DNA of 64,000 nucleotides from Stropharia rugosoannulata (Eukaryota > Basidiomycota > Agaricomycetes > Agaricales > Strophariaceae): the NCBI GenBank assembly GCA_028532985.1, contig JANCIK010000003.1, positions 816,001 to 880,000 on the forward strand. Direction: 5' to 3'. The notes beneath the pieces were generated by a model. It ran no database searches and had not been told where the DNA came from. It was given only the letters and a program-made list of their open reading frames with translations. Positions within the stretch are counted from its first letter, which is position 1, and each line of letters opens with the position of its first letter. Shown here piece by piece: positions 1-12,342 of the stretch. The position numbers and the translations under genes were made by a program.

Positions 1-79
1 CGAAGAAGAACCCCCTGTGACTTCCACCGGCCTTACTCCAGTTCACAAGCCTTGGATAGGTAAGATTAAAGATCAATAG
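1..79 (+). CDS. Possible 3' end of a gene entering from the left edge
   Basis: One frame stays open from base 2 and gives about 25 residues (EEEPPVTSTG... then KPWIGKIKDQ) before a TAG at 77-79. The composition looks coding rather than random. A good splice donor (GGTAAGA) at about 59-65 is an alternative end of the visible exon. Its stop would lie only 16 bp from the stop of the convergent E2 gene. I do not recognise the product, and too little is visible to assign a family. Confidence 0.3.
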   Translation, partial: EEEPPVTSTGLTPVHKPWIGKIKDQ

Positions 80-95
80 CATCCAATTCTTGCAC

Positions 96-2731
96 TTACT
101 GTTGGCGTATCTTATCATGTCGAATAATGAAGTGCGTCTTGATGACGTCCTAATTTGAATAGTTCAATTAATCAGTCAATCAACGTTTCTAGCAGCTTTC
201 TGCACACCCACCCGCCAGATTCCGCGACGGTGCTTGTCCTGCAGCCAGTCTACAATTGCCCATTGCATTGTCTTTATCGAAATATCTTGGTTATACGCAA
301 TGCTGACCGGTGCCTTGACGTCAGCTGGACCGTGTCCCGGCCTGAGATAACAGATACTTTAGCCTCTCAAGATTTTGTCGGCAGCCAACAACCTACTCAT
401 TGTAGTATGGTGCGTCTATGAGGATCATGCTTTGTATACTAACGAGCACCTGAAGAAGCGTAGATTTGGGAGACCACTGTTCTTCTGGGCTATCAATTTT
501 AAACACGTCAATGTCAATATAATTGACAGAAAAGATAACGTCTCACCGACCAGGCCAAGTGCCGAGGAGTGACAAGCATACTTTGCCACAGTTGTACAGA
601 TTCGGATTGAATCTGACTGATCCTCCTCCAGTTGTTCTCAAGTGCATCAAGGGAGGGCTATTTGGATATTCGATTGGGATGCAGCAATCAAATTCGAACA
701 ACCCTCCGGCGTAAGGTGTTCCTTCAGGTCCAGCAATCATAATTTTGCTGACCGCTCAAACTCAGTAAAAATACTATCAGAGAAAGGCAATGGCGCTACT
801 CACATAGCGTCATTTCTAACTTCATCTACGCGGACCCATACACCTGGAGGCAAGCTTGTCGCCGTCACTGCCAATTCTTTCAAGAGATGAAGGCGGCCTT
901 TAGGATGGCGGGTTGAATTTTGAGTTTGAGTTAGATGCGATGCATACTTGAAATTGACATAACTCAGCCCTTCCCCAGTCGCGGTGGCGTCCTCAGCTAA
1001 GGATATATACTTGAAGCACAGCTTTTCGCAGGCTTCCTCATAGGCTTTGTCCGCCCGCGCAGCAAGATCGCGACCTTTGCCTTTCCCCACCTGACGGCTA
1101 TGAGTAGTGACTTGAGCCTGATCCGCCCGATTATCACGGTCAACAATTGCAGAAGGGTGGTCAAGGACGGCGATAGCTCTTTCTAAATCGTCTTTTGCCG
1201 CTATGATATCACCGCACAGCGATGTTCCTTGGACAATGGTCTCATCAATCTCGTCATCAACGGCGTCGTGCAGCATTTGCTTTGCGCCCGCAAGGAATGC
1301 CTCCGATTGAGTCGTTAATTTATTGAAGTAGGTGTAAAGGGGAGGGAGCGTCTCTAGCTGCCCCGAAGTAGACTTCTTCCACGTTATTTGACCTTCTTCC
1401 CATATCCATTCTTCTATACCACAACTCGCAACCATCTCGGAACGCTTTGAAATCAAGCATTGGATTGACAGCTCGCAACTGGCCATACGTCGTAGCAGAG
1501 AAAGCATCGCATTGTATATTTCCTTTCTCGCTATCCAGTCGGTCACGGAGTCATTGCGCAACAAACCAGTCAGCAGTGTCGGGAGCTGAGAAAGAGAAAG
1601 TAGGTGCCCTACTGACGCATGGGGCAACAAATCATAGACCTGTGGGTTTTCGTCATAGGGAGACGGTAAAAGTTGGACAAGGAGTTCAAGGGCACGCAGA
1701 ATAATGTTGTCTGCGTACGCAATTTTCTTAGGGTCAAATTTAAGTTCGGCACCCTTCTTGGCTTTCCCTTTCCCTTTGGACCCGGAGCTATACGAATAGG
1801 GCGTATAATCGTATCCTGGATCTCTTCCATAACCAGTACCCCCCGGTCCCACAGTATTACTTTTGGGCTGATTGGTTGATGCCATTTTTAACGCTCGCAA
1901 GTCAGCTTCTGCGCGCTCTGAAATCAACTGACGATCGAGCGCGCCCAGAGTCTCGAAAATCGCAATAGCGCGTACTTCTGCGCAACAGGTCAGAACAGGG
2001 CACTCGGGGTTCTTCTCAGGGCCGGAGCACTTGCGTGGGCAAGCAGTAGGGGTGAAGCAGCCTCTGCAGTAACTGATTTTGCAAGTATTACAGCGCGTGT
2101 GTAACAAATGTAGCAGACTCGGCGGTAGTGATGCATTCGAAAATGTAACCTAGGAAAAAATTTGTCTGTGGAAGAATATGGTTAGAGAACATGCGTGACT
2201 CACGCAACCTCGTGGAGATTTAACGTCTCCGTTGCATTTTGGACATTGCTTAGTACTTGTGAATAGAGTTCTGTAAGTTGCAAGTTCTTCATCTGGCATT
2301 ACGCCCGACACATTGCAAGACGATTCATTTTCGTGTACATGAGAGAAGGCTTTAGCATGTGTACTGGAAGACGAGCCAGCAGTAGTAGTGCTAGTGCTAG
2401 AGGACGCGTTATGCCTTATATCGTCTTCTTTGGCCCATTCGTCAGCAAGCCGTCGGGCCAACTCTGCATCGTCATCGTGAGAGAGATCGATAATTTGCAG
2501 GTCTTGTTGCTGGAGATTCCGGGCAAGACGTTCACTTTCTTCGTTAGATCTTATTACGGCCAAGATGTCTTGCAAGTCGTCGCCCTCGTCACCAGAATCG
2601 GCAATGACAATTACTTCTATCGCTTGTTGTTTGGATTTGCCATCAGTCCGGACGCGTTTGGATTTGGAAGCAATGGTCGATATGTCAGACGTAATATCCT
2701 TGCGCTTAGTATTTCGAGTGGACGCAACCAT
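96..2731 (-). CDS. Ubiquitin-conjugating enzyme (UBE2O/BIRC6-like UBC domain) with cysteine-rich N-terminal half
   Basis: Six exons splice cleanly in frame: 2731-2204, 2149-804, 747-547, 489-397, 341-212 and 149-96, giving 783 residues. The C-terminal ~200 residues form a UBC fold of the large UBE2O/BIRC6 class: [16 protein letters not shown], then the catalytic cysteine in [11 protein letters not shown], then [10 protein letters not shown] and PYYNEPGHG. The first ~175 residues are acidic and low in complexity, with helices of the form [11 protein letters not shown] and [12 protein letters not shown] that resemble ubiquitin-interacting helices. They lead into a cluster CPKC, CNTC, YCRGC and CPRKC across the first intron that looks zinc-binding (RING/IBR-like). 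By family it would take ubiquitin from E1 and transfer it to substrates; a combined E2/E3 role is inference. The start is the ATG at 2731, the first in-frame ATG. Confidence 0.88.
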
Positions 2732-3339
2732 GACTTGAAGGAGAGAGCAGCTCAACAGGTTTCATTCAAGCAAGCTTTACGGACAATTTGCGGATGGATA
2801 ATAACCTTAAGAGCTACAGGTGTGCTGCTGGCAGCAGGAGACAATTAGCCAAAAGTGGTTCGGGACTTTTTTTAACACAAAGGGAAGCTACAGCCAAGCA
2901 CCACCAAGCAGACCGGCAATCAAAGTTGCCTATTCTGGTGCCACGGGATCACATGGGATCACTCCGGAATCCGCACATGGGCGACCGGCTTTTCAGCGAT
3001 TGGCATCGTCTTCCTCTTGACTTTGAAAAACAAGTCTTGTAAGGTTGCCGTAGTATACTTACTGAGCTCTCATAGCTTAAGGGATATCTATCTGCCAGCT
3101 CGCTAAGCAGTATGTACTGCTACTTTTACAATGATGCTTACATTCTAATCTTCTAAGCAATTGAAGGTTAGCAAAGCGGCGGCAAATCCATAATCCTGCT
3201 CCGGCATGTACTCTGCCCCTAAGTACTTATACACATGTGAATAACAACAAATTATTACCAGTTATTACCCCAGTTTTCCCCGCATTGATTGGCAAATACC
3301 GCATTCTACTCCCTTTCTCGCCTCGCAGTTTCTCCTACC
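2732..3339. promoter_or_regulatory. Divergent promoter region between the E2 and methylisocitrate lyase genes
   Basis: About 600 bp separate the two divergent start codons, and no coding frame in it looks real. It should hold both promoters and both 5' leaders. I see no clear TATA box or named operator. Confidence 0.5.
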
Positions 3340-5669
3340 ATGCTGCGCATGCGAATGAACCTCGCCTCTGTGAGTCGGAATACGCGCGCAATGTCGTCTA
3401 TACCCGCACTCCCCCTCCAGCCTCCTTCTCTGGAAGAGGAAACTGCCCAACTTGAAGAGAGGACGAAAGATATGGCCAATTTCTTTGCTCAACCCAGGTT
3501 CTCAGGGATCAAGAGGCCGTATACCCCAGAATCCGTCGCTTCGAAGCAGGGGTCGCTGCCCGTCACACCTCTGCCGTCTTCATTACTGGCTGACAAGCTA
3601 TTCGCGTTGCTTAGCAAGAGAGCCAGCGAAGGAAAGCCGGTACACACTATGGGCGCCATTGATCCGGTTCAAATGACGCAAATGGCGCGCAACCAGGAAG
3701 TTGTGTATGTTTCTGGGTGGGCGGCTTCAAGCGTGCTTACGACTGGGAATAACGAAGTAGGACCGGATCTTGGGTCAGTCATTAATGATACGCTATTGGG
3801 AGACTTCTCTTACCTTATATGTAGTGACTATCCATACACTACTGTTCCCAATCAAGTTCATCGCATCTTTCGCGCTCAGCAGCTTCATGATAAGAAACAT
3901 TATGAAGAAAGGGCGTCTGCAACCCCAGAACAACGCGCAAAATTGCCGTATGTGGATTACTTAAGGCCTATAATAGCTGACGCGGACACTGGGTGCGTTC
4001 ATGTTTTGTGATGCAAGAAATTATTCTCAAATTATCTAAAGACACGGTGGTCTGTCTGCTGTAATGAAGCTCGTCAAATTATTCGCAGAATCGGTTAGTG
4101 TCGGAGATTATTATTATTATTCGCTCTGTGACTCACACCTTCCTTTGCCCAGGGAGCATCGGCCATTCATTTGGAAGACCAGTTACATGGCGGTAAAAAG
4201 GTAGTTTTCCAGTAAGCTAATTGTAGCATACCAATTACTTATAATTTATGCAGTGTGGCCATTTGGGTGGCAAAGTCCTCGTGCCTACATCCACTCATAT
4301 CTCTCGCCTAATTGCTGCTCGCTTTCAACTCGATCTAATGAAGTCTACTATGCTCCTCATCGCGCGAACAGACTCGGAATCTGGAAAGTTAATTTCTTCG
4401 AATGTTGACATTGCCGATCATGAATTTATTGTTGGAACAACCACGTCTGGTACTGACTCGTTGGCCCAAGTTATTTCTGAAGCGGAGGCCCGGGGTGCTA
4501 CAGGCGCTGAGATTGACGCTCTTGAATCGCAGTGGATGACATCCCAAGAAATGTGCACTTTTAATCAAGGTAAATCACATTTTCAAGTGTTATCATCAGT
4601 ATGCTTAGTTCATTATTTCATTAGCTGTTGAGAAGGCGATAAATAAATCTAGTATCTCCGATAAAACAGCAGCCTACAATTCTTATTTGAGTGCGGTTTC
4701 TGGAAAATCCAACTCTGTTGCGCGTGCCGTCGCAACAGATATTTTGGGTGAACCAGTGTTCTGGGACTGGGATGGTAGGATTTTTGCTGTTTATTGGCTG
4801 ATATTTACTGACATGCATATACAGCTCCACGAACAAGAGAGGGTTACTATCATTATACTGGTGGAGTTGAGGTAAATGATTATTGAACAGGTATTCATCG
4901 AATAACCCTAATATCGGGCAGGCAGCGATCAAAAGGACCAAGGCATTTGCTGAATACGCCGATCTTCTATGGTTGGAAACCAAGGCTCCTGACGTTAAAC
5001 AAGCTACGTATTTCTCTCGCAAGATCAGGGAGGAGCATCCTGGAAAGTAAGTCGTTATTTTCTAAATTAATTGTCGAGTTTTAACTCGCCGCAGGTGGTT
5101 TGTTTACAACCTAAGCCCAAGCTTCAATTGGTCACAACATGGGTTCACTGGTATGCGCAGACACTGCTTAACTTCATTCGAGTATTGAAACGATCGCTGC
5201 AGATGCCGCTCTGAAGAGTTTCATCTGGGATCTTGCCAAAGAAGGGTAAGCAATTCGAACTAGATTCATGTTGTGTATCCCAACAATACTGTTAGGTTTG
5301 TTCTGCAATTAATCTCTTTGGCCGGATTGCACAGCGGAGCTGTAACGACAGGTACGGGTTTATATTACCACTCAAATTGGGCGGCTTTTAATGCAAAAAT
5401 ATTAGCGGAACTCTCTCAGAAGTTCAAGGATGATGGAATGCTTGCCTATGTCGAACTAATCCAGCGTAAGGAGAAAGAAATTGGCTGTGACGTCCTCACC
5501 CATCAGAAATGGTCAGCATATAACTGGCTATTCATGTTTGTGCTCTGAGCTAACCGATTTCTCATACAGGAGCGGTGCCAATTATATTGACAAAATCCTC
5601 ACCACGGTGTCTTCAGGATCGTCCAGCACCTCGTTCGTCGGCAAAGATTCGACAGAACATTCTTTTTAA
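3340..5669 (+). CDS. mclA: Mitochondrial 2-methylisocitrate lyase
   Basis: This enzyme of the isocitrate lyase family cleaves 2-methylisocitrate to pyruvate and succinate in the mitochondrial methylcitrate cycle, which disposes of propionyl-CoA. The spliced protein, about 600 residues, follows the methylisocitrate lyase pattern: FSGIKRPYTPESVASKQG, HTMGAIDPVQMTQ, DYPYTTVPNQVHR, YVDYLRPIIADADTGHGG, HGGKKCGHLGGKVLVP, FVLQLISLAGLHSG and HQKWSGANYID. The catalytic KKCGH motif is split by an intron between KK and CGH. These signatures fit the methylisocitrate lyase branch better than glyoxylate-cycle isocitrate lyase. The ATG at 3340 (ACCATG) begins a basic, serine-rich presequence (MLRMRMNLASVSRNTRAMSS) suited to mitochondrial import. 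Reading further upstream would need a non-ATG start. Introns are about 50-60 nt, except a longer one near 4.1 kb that carries a TTA repeat. Confidence 0.93.
4106..4121. repeat. Short (ATT)n microsatellite in an intron
   Basis: Five ATT units lie inside an intron of the methylisocitrate lyase gene, upstream of the exon encoding the catalytic region. Confidence 0.7.
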
Positions 5670-6261
5670 TACACCCTGAACGGATACAAGCGAGATGTGG
5701 GCGATAACCAGCGATAACGGCCTTGCGCGTCGGCTATGCTTCATTGCTTCTCTATGGTCTTGACTCTTGGTTCTTCGTCGTATTTCATCTTGGATCGCCT
5801 TGGAGCAACGTGTTTTGCAAACATAAGTCAATCATAAGAAATAAAAACCTCCTGCTGGGCCGCAAGCGTTTCCATTGAATGGATTGTGTATTACATAGAG
5901 GTGCTTGTAACATATACCGTCGATACTATCTTTGGCACGCCACTGTCGATGTCGTTCATGGCCGCCCTTGTTCGCAACTTGTTTGCCTTGTGTTCGCCTG
6001 AAAGAACGGGCATGAGCCGGATTCTGTAAAATCCATCATTCAGTTACTATAAAGGGTGACAGTTACGTCATGCCTAAAGTGACCGTGCCTGTGCGGGTGC
6101 TTGCCATTACACCGTAGTTCCGAGATTGCCTGTGTGATGTAAGGGTAGAGCTCTTACGGTGCTTGTCCCCCTTACCATATCTTCCTTGATCGCACAATTC
6201 TTTATTTTCCTTCCCATCCAACTTCTTCCACTCCCCGCAGCCTCAAGGGCGACAGTCAGGC
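5670..6261. other. Intergenic region between methylisocitrate lyase and NTE1
   Basis: About 590 bp with no convincing open frame. It should contain the 3' UTR of the lyase and the promoter of NTE1. A pyrimidine-rich run at about 6166-6240 precedes the NTE1 start, as is common before basidiomycete genes. Confidence 0.5.
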
Positions 6262-9200
6262 ATGGACGGTGTCGATACTTACATGGCGGACTCGTCTGTT
6301 GACCGCCACCCTCTGCTATCCTTAGTATCGGCGTGTTTCTGGGTCATTTGTAAGTATATGCTATCGTCCGTTTCCCTTAGATCACCTAACGATATGGGTG
6401 CAGTGTGGCTGTTGTCATGGACGAAATCACTCGTGGGCTTCATAACCATATCTATCCCTCGATTTGTGTATTCCATATTGTCTTATTCAATGACTTTAAC
6501 GGTACGAATAGAAATTCTTCTCAATAGCGAGCAATTGTAACACCAATTCACTAGCTGGGCTTCTGGAATTTTGTTATTCTCTTCATATGTTCGGCAATAG
6601 CTCTGAACTATTGGATACGCTTTAAGTATCTCAACGACTACATGGATCTTAAGGAACCTCCCCTTGTCAAGCCAGACGCCAATGAGCTTCATCCCGATGT
6701 CAATGTCAATAGCGGTATGTTTTATCCTCGTATCTGGTTTCGATGGTACTAAGAGCCATTACAGAGCCACCTCCCACCTTCCATAACTATCTTGACGACT
6801 TTTTGCAGGCCGTTAGGGTCTTTGGCTTTGTACGTTAAAAATCTATCACTATTTTGGCTATTCTAATGTTAACTATGGTCGTAGTTGGAAAAACCAGTAC
6901 GTTAAAATCTGAGTGAAAGTTAAAATAAAAACTAATTCATTGTTGAAGGTGTTCCACGAGCTTGCACGCCATTTGCAGACCAGGAGGCTTATTGCTGGAG
7001 ATAGTTTATCCCTTGAACAAGACAAGAGCTTTTATTGCGTTGTCGAAGGCACAGTTCAGGTTTTTGCGCAGACAGGACCTCGTCCCGAAGTAGAGCAGAG
7101 TTCATGGGACAGCGAAGATATGAATGGTTATCAGCTTCTCAACGAAGTTGGTAGTGGCGGCACTTTGTCTAGCCTCTTCACAATTTTGAGCCTGTTCACG
7201 GAAGACGTTCAAATAAGCTGGCAGGACGATTTTCCGGAAATTTCTACTGACGATCTTGCCCCGTTTGACGACAACATTCCGCCTACTGCGAAACCAAAAA
7301 ATCGTCAACGACGAGCCAACTCCGACGCTTCATCATCTGGTTTTCGAACTACTACGCCTAGTCGAACTCGTCGTTCTTCCGTATCATCTGGTACATCAAC
7401 TGCACATGCTGCCCGTGCCCACTCTCCTCCCCAAGGTATCTCAGACGACGAAGATGGCGACTTCACCCCAATCATGCCTAGGGCTCACCTTCCGCGAGCT
7501 CTAACCGACCATCTGGAATCCCAGCGCAGGTCCGGCGTTGTTGCACGGGCTACAGTTGATACCACACTGGCTGTTATACCAGCAGAAGCTTTTCGTCGTC
7601 TGACAAAGCAGTTCCCCAAAGCTACTGGCCATATTGTACAAGGTTAGACCATTGCTGCAACGTCAACTTATGTTTATTTCTAACATATGTAATACAGTTA
7701 TCCTTACCAGATTCTCGCGTGTGACATTCCATGCAGCTCACAAATACCTTGGATTAACTGCTGAAGTCCTTCGTACTGAGAAAGCAATCAACGATATTGC
7801 TTGTCATCCTTTACCGCCATCTTTCTACGAAGGTGGCGGTTTACAGTATCTCAGACATCGCTTCGACGGAGCTAGTTCAGCGGCTTCCGAGTCCGAAAGT
7901 GACTATTTCAGTTTCGCCCCATCATCGAATTCTCCAAGCCCCCACTCGTCACAAAGAGCTAATTCGGTTTCTGCATCTACTGCTTCTCTAGGGAGAATAG
8001 GGGACAATCCCATCCCTTTAACATCGACATTCTACAGGAGTTTGTCCAGGACGAGTTCAATCAGAACATCTCGCCACATGGTCCAAGCAGGCGATCTGTT
8101 GATTGCTCATGGAGCCTCTAGTGATAATCCCAAGTCATTATCCCGTGCTTATAGTATCTTAAACACCCCTAAAGTATCCTCATCGTTTCCTGCTGTTACC
8201 GATGACATTAATCAGGGAAAGAAGATGAGAGCCCAAAGGCCTACTGGATGGTCTGCGGATGATTTTGATCTTCGCGAAGAGGTTATGTCATGCATCGCTA
8301 AATCTATCGGCCTCCTGCAACCTCCTCTGAGCCACGGTGATTCCGATTCTCCTAGGTCGCCGTTGCCTGAATACCGGACTAAATCCAATACTACAAGTGC
8401 TTTCAACACTCCATTTGGTTCTCTCTCTCTGCTAGACATCGGCGACGACGCCTCGAGCACAGCTGGCGCATCTTCAATTGCATCACTTAGCAACAACCTT
8501 AGCGGTCTTGACAATGAGGTCGAAATACTATTTTATTCTGCTGGAACTACTCTCGCCAAGGCCGGCGAAGTGAATACGGGTACGACAGTGAGGGATACTT
8601 TGGTATATTGCTGACTCGAATTACTTGTCAGGCTTGTTCTATGTCATTGATGGCTTCTTAGACATTTTACTCCCAGAAAGCGAGAAACACAGAGAAGGTC
8701 CACCAGGTTCTAATACCCATCTTTCACCTGAGGCCGGGTATTCGGAGCCTTGGAGAACAACTCAAAGCCCGTCCAGCAAGAAATCTGAACAGCAGAAATT
8801 ATTATTTACTGTAAAACCCGGTGGTATTGCTGGATATCTAGGTAACCATACGCCTTTAAAATTCGAGATGTTTTACTGAAATGCTATTTTGCGGTGCAGC
8901 ATCACTTACGAATACTGCATCATACGTGGATATCAAAGCAAAGACAGATACATATGTTGGCTTCCTGCCACTACATGCACTCGAGCGAATCTTGGAGAAA
9001 CGTCCTATTGTGCTCCTTACATTAGCGAAGCGTCTAATATCGTTACTCTCACCATTGAGTAACAAAATTCCTCCTATCTCAACCTTTCAACTCGCTGACA
9101 ACTTTCTTAGTCTTGCACATAGATGCATCATTGGACTGGATGCAGGTCAACGCTGGTCAGGTCCTTTGGCGCCCCGGAGATGTCAGCGATAGTTTTTACA

Positions 9201-11888
9201 TTGTTATCAACGGACGTCTACGTGCCATCACCGAGTCAGAAAAAGGAAAGGTCTCTATAGTAGGAGAGTATGGTCAAGGAGATACAGTGGGCGAATTGGA
9301 TGTCATTACGAGCTCCCCGAGGAGAAGCACTGTACATGCTATTCGTGATACTGAATTGATCAGGATGCCTCAAACTTTGTTCAACGCCATATCTGCAAGG
9401 TGTGTAATGAGGGTTATGCTATGATTACACCATAAATTCAATACTTTACCGTCAGGAATCCGCAAACGACGGCGCAGTATGTGCATTGTTATATCTCGGC
9501 TGGTATGCTCTAATCTGCTTATAGGCTACTACGCATGATTGCGTCTCGAGTGCGAGATGAAGTTGACAATTCGTCGACCGGCCAGCAACGAACGTCAAGC
9601 TTATCAGGCACGGAACTAGGGTATAATAATACCAATCTTAAAACTGTAGCAGTTTTGCCTGTATCACGCAGTGTTCCCGTCGAATCATTTGCAAAGAAAC
9701 TGCAAGCTGCGTTGGAGGGCATAGGCGCTTCCACTTCCTACTTAAATCAAGCCATCATCTCAAACCATCTTGGGCGTCATGCTTTTACCAGAATGGGCAA
9801 ATTAAAGGTATTTTTTAATATATCTTGACCTTTCTGCATTGTTCGTTACTTACTATTATAAAGTCTGCTGGCTGGCTCGCAGATCAAGAACAAAGATTTC
9901 ATACCGTTCTTTATGTAGCTGATTCGCCTGTCAACAGTCCCTGGACACAAACCTGTATTCGGCAAGCAGATTGTGTTATGATAGTTGGAATGGGCGACGA
10001 TCCATCCATTGGAGAGTACGAAAGATTGTTACTCTCGATGAAAACGACTGCTCGTAAAGAGTTGGTTCTTCTCCATCCCGACAGAACAGTTACTCCAGGT
10101 ACTACACGTCTGTGGCTCAAGGTAAATTATATGCGACGTTATAAAGCCCTTTATCTGATGTATGCGCTCTAGAGCCGACCATGGGTTCACCAACATATCC
10201 ATGTGGAATTGCCGGTTAGCATCGCTTTTTCTTCATTTCATTATCACATTATCTGATTCCGATAGTAACAGGGTCTGGTTGTTCCTATACCAAAATCAAC
10301 GTTACCGAAGGACCCTGACGCAGTGATAGCCTTGAAAAACTTAAAGGAGAAAGTGCAGATTGAAATACAGAAATATCGTAGAGGAGCTGCCGATATTCGC
10401 CCACAGCGTCTGCCCCACATAAACGATTTCTCGAGATTAGCCAGGCGTATATGTGGCAGGTCTATTGGTCTTGTACTTGGAGGTGGGGGTGCTCGTGGTA
10501 TTGCGCATCTGGTATACTGTCTTTAGACTGTCCGTGAGTTCTAACTAAATGTAACACCACAGGGAGTAATACGTGCCATGGAAGAATATGGTATACCTAT
10601 TGATCACATCGGTGGTATGTCCCTACTTTTAAGTTAAGCTACTATTTATATCTTATTCTTTCTCTGTAGGTACCAGTATTGGGGCGTTGATTGGAGGACT
10701 CTATGCTCGCGAAGGTGATCTGATATCCAGCACTGCTCGAGCCAAGCAATTCAGCGGGAGGATGGGTAACATCTGGAGGATATTATCTGATGTTACCTAC
10801 CCCATTGTTGCATATACTACCGTTAGCCATAATTTCGCAGCATGTTTGGGTGTTCTTGCTAACTGCTTCCTCAGGGCCATGAATTCAATAGGGCCCTCTA
10901 CAAGGTAGGTCTGACTCGTGCTGTAATTCAAAATTCTCATTGAATTATATTTCAGGCTTTTTACGACCTTCATATCGAGGATATGTGGTTACCGTACTTT
11001 TGCAATTCAACAAATATTATGACTTCGCGCATGGAAATACACGAAACTGGCTACGCGTGGCGTTTTATCCGTGAGCTCAACTATTTCAATTGACTAATCA
11101 ACGATTAATCATCAGCGCCAGGTGCCTCTATGACTTTGGTTGGTCTTTTACCTCCTTTATGCGATAATGGCAGCTTGTTGGTTGATGGTGGCTACAGTAA
11201 GTCAAGTGAATGGCTTAACTGTTGACTGTTCACGACTAATGACTCGCCTCAACAGTTGACAACCTACCCGTACGATACATTTTGTAAACTCTGTCCTGAC
11301 AAGGGTTTAATTTTACTCTGAGTCTAGGTCGCGGCTATGACTTCCATGGGTGCAAGCACTATATTTGCTGCAGATGTTGGCTCGGTAAGGTTTTATCTAC
11401 ACAGTTTCATCTGATATATTTCTCATCTTATTCGTCTCCGAAAAGATTGACGATAACTCTCCGAGGAATTTTGGCGATACAATCTCAGGATGGTGGCTGC
11501 TGATCAACAGATGGAACCCTTTTTCTAATGCTAGGAACATTCCTGCCATTACGGAAATTCAAAGTCGCCTTGCATAGTAAGTTTCTGATTAGTCCCACTC
11601 GCCATTTTTATATCGATAACAATCCGCTTCAGTGTGTCGAGCGTAAATACGCTAGAGCAAGCCAAAGTAGCGAAGAACTGTCTGTATCTTCAAATGCCAG
11701 TGCAAGACTATGGCACAATGCAATTCGGGAAATTCGATGAACTGCTGAAGAAGGGCTACCACTCTACAGTGGATATCCTCGACAAACTAGAAGCCGAAGG
11801 CCGCCTTCCGTTGGCGGTACTGGATAATAAGGACGGGCATGCAGCTGGAAGAAAGAAGGGAAGAAGCGCTCGCCGAAACTCAATCTAA
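6262..11888 (+). CDS. NTE1: Lysophospholipase NTE1 (neuropathy target esterase family)
   Basis: NTE1 is an ER-membrane serine esterase that removes both acyl chains from phosphatidylcholine to give glycerophosphocholine. The multi-exon protein of about 1,500 residues has the full family layout. Two N-terminal hydrophobic segments come first (exons near 6.26-6.48 and 6.55-6.71 kb). Three cyclic-nucleotide-binding-like domains follow: one near 6.95-7.2 kb ([21 protein letters not shown]), one near 8.5-9.05 kb, and one near 9.12-9.4 kb ([20 protein letters not shown]). The patatin domain has oxyanion loop [11 protein letters not shown], nucleophile motif GTSIG with the serine (intron just upstream), and the Asp of the dyad in VDGGY. 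Serine-rich linkers separate the domains. The start at 6262 is the first ATG of the first hydrophobic exon. The tail ends in a basic [13 protein letters not shown]. Confidence 0.93.
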
Positions 11889-12342
11889 TGTAAATGAATT
11901 GACTTTATGCACATCTAATACTCCGAGAACATTGCATTTGGACATATTGGTATCGTCACATGTACATCCCATTGGCATTAACATATCTAAGGCATTGAGT
12001 AATGATACAATTCTCATACAAGCACATCTGATTAGAGCTTTGGTTCTGTCCTGTGCTAAGTATGTACCCGTAGAATATCCAGTTCGGCTCTGCCCAAAGT
12101 ACAGTTGTCAGTAAGACACTAAAAGTCCTTATTAGAATTTAGAAAGGTACGTAAGGAAGCGGATCAGGCAATATGGCCCCTATGTTTATGCTTAAACGGG
12201 CCGCCTTGCCGTCTGAACAGACAGGGCTGTGTCAAGCCTGCTTTGTCCTTAAACGCAATCGTCTTGCTTGTCTGCTTTTATCCGCTTATTGTGACTCTTA
12301 CAATTGCTAGCTTCAAAGGTCATACTCTTCTATTCGTTCTAA
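11889..12342. other. Intergenic region between NTE1 and VPS33
   Basis: About 450 bp. The open frame at 11839-12114 simply overruns the NTE1 stop in another frame and shows no domain. It should hold the NTE1 3' UTR and the VPS33 promoter. Confidence 0.5.

Noticed and set aside
3289..3339. Longer N-terminus for methylisocitrate lyase
   Set aside because: The extended frame starts with TTG; the first ATG is at 3340 in a good context and already gives a mitochondrial presequence.
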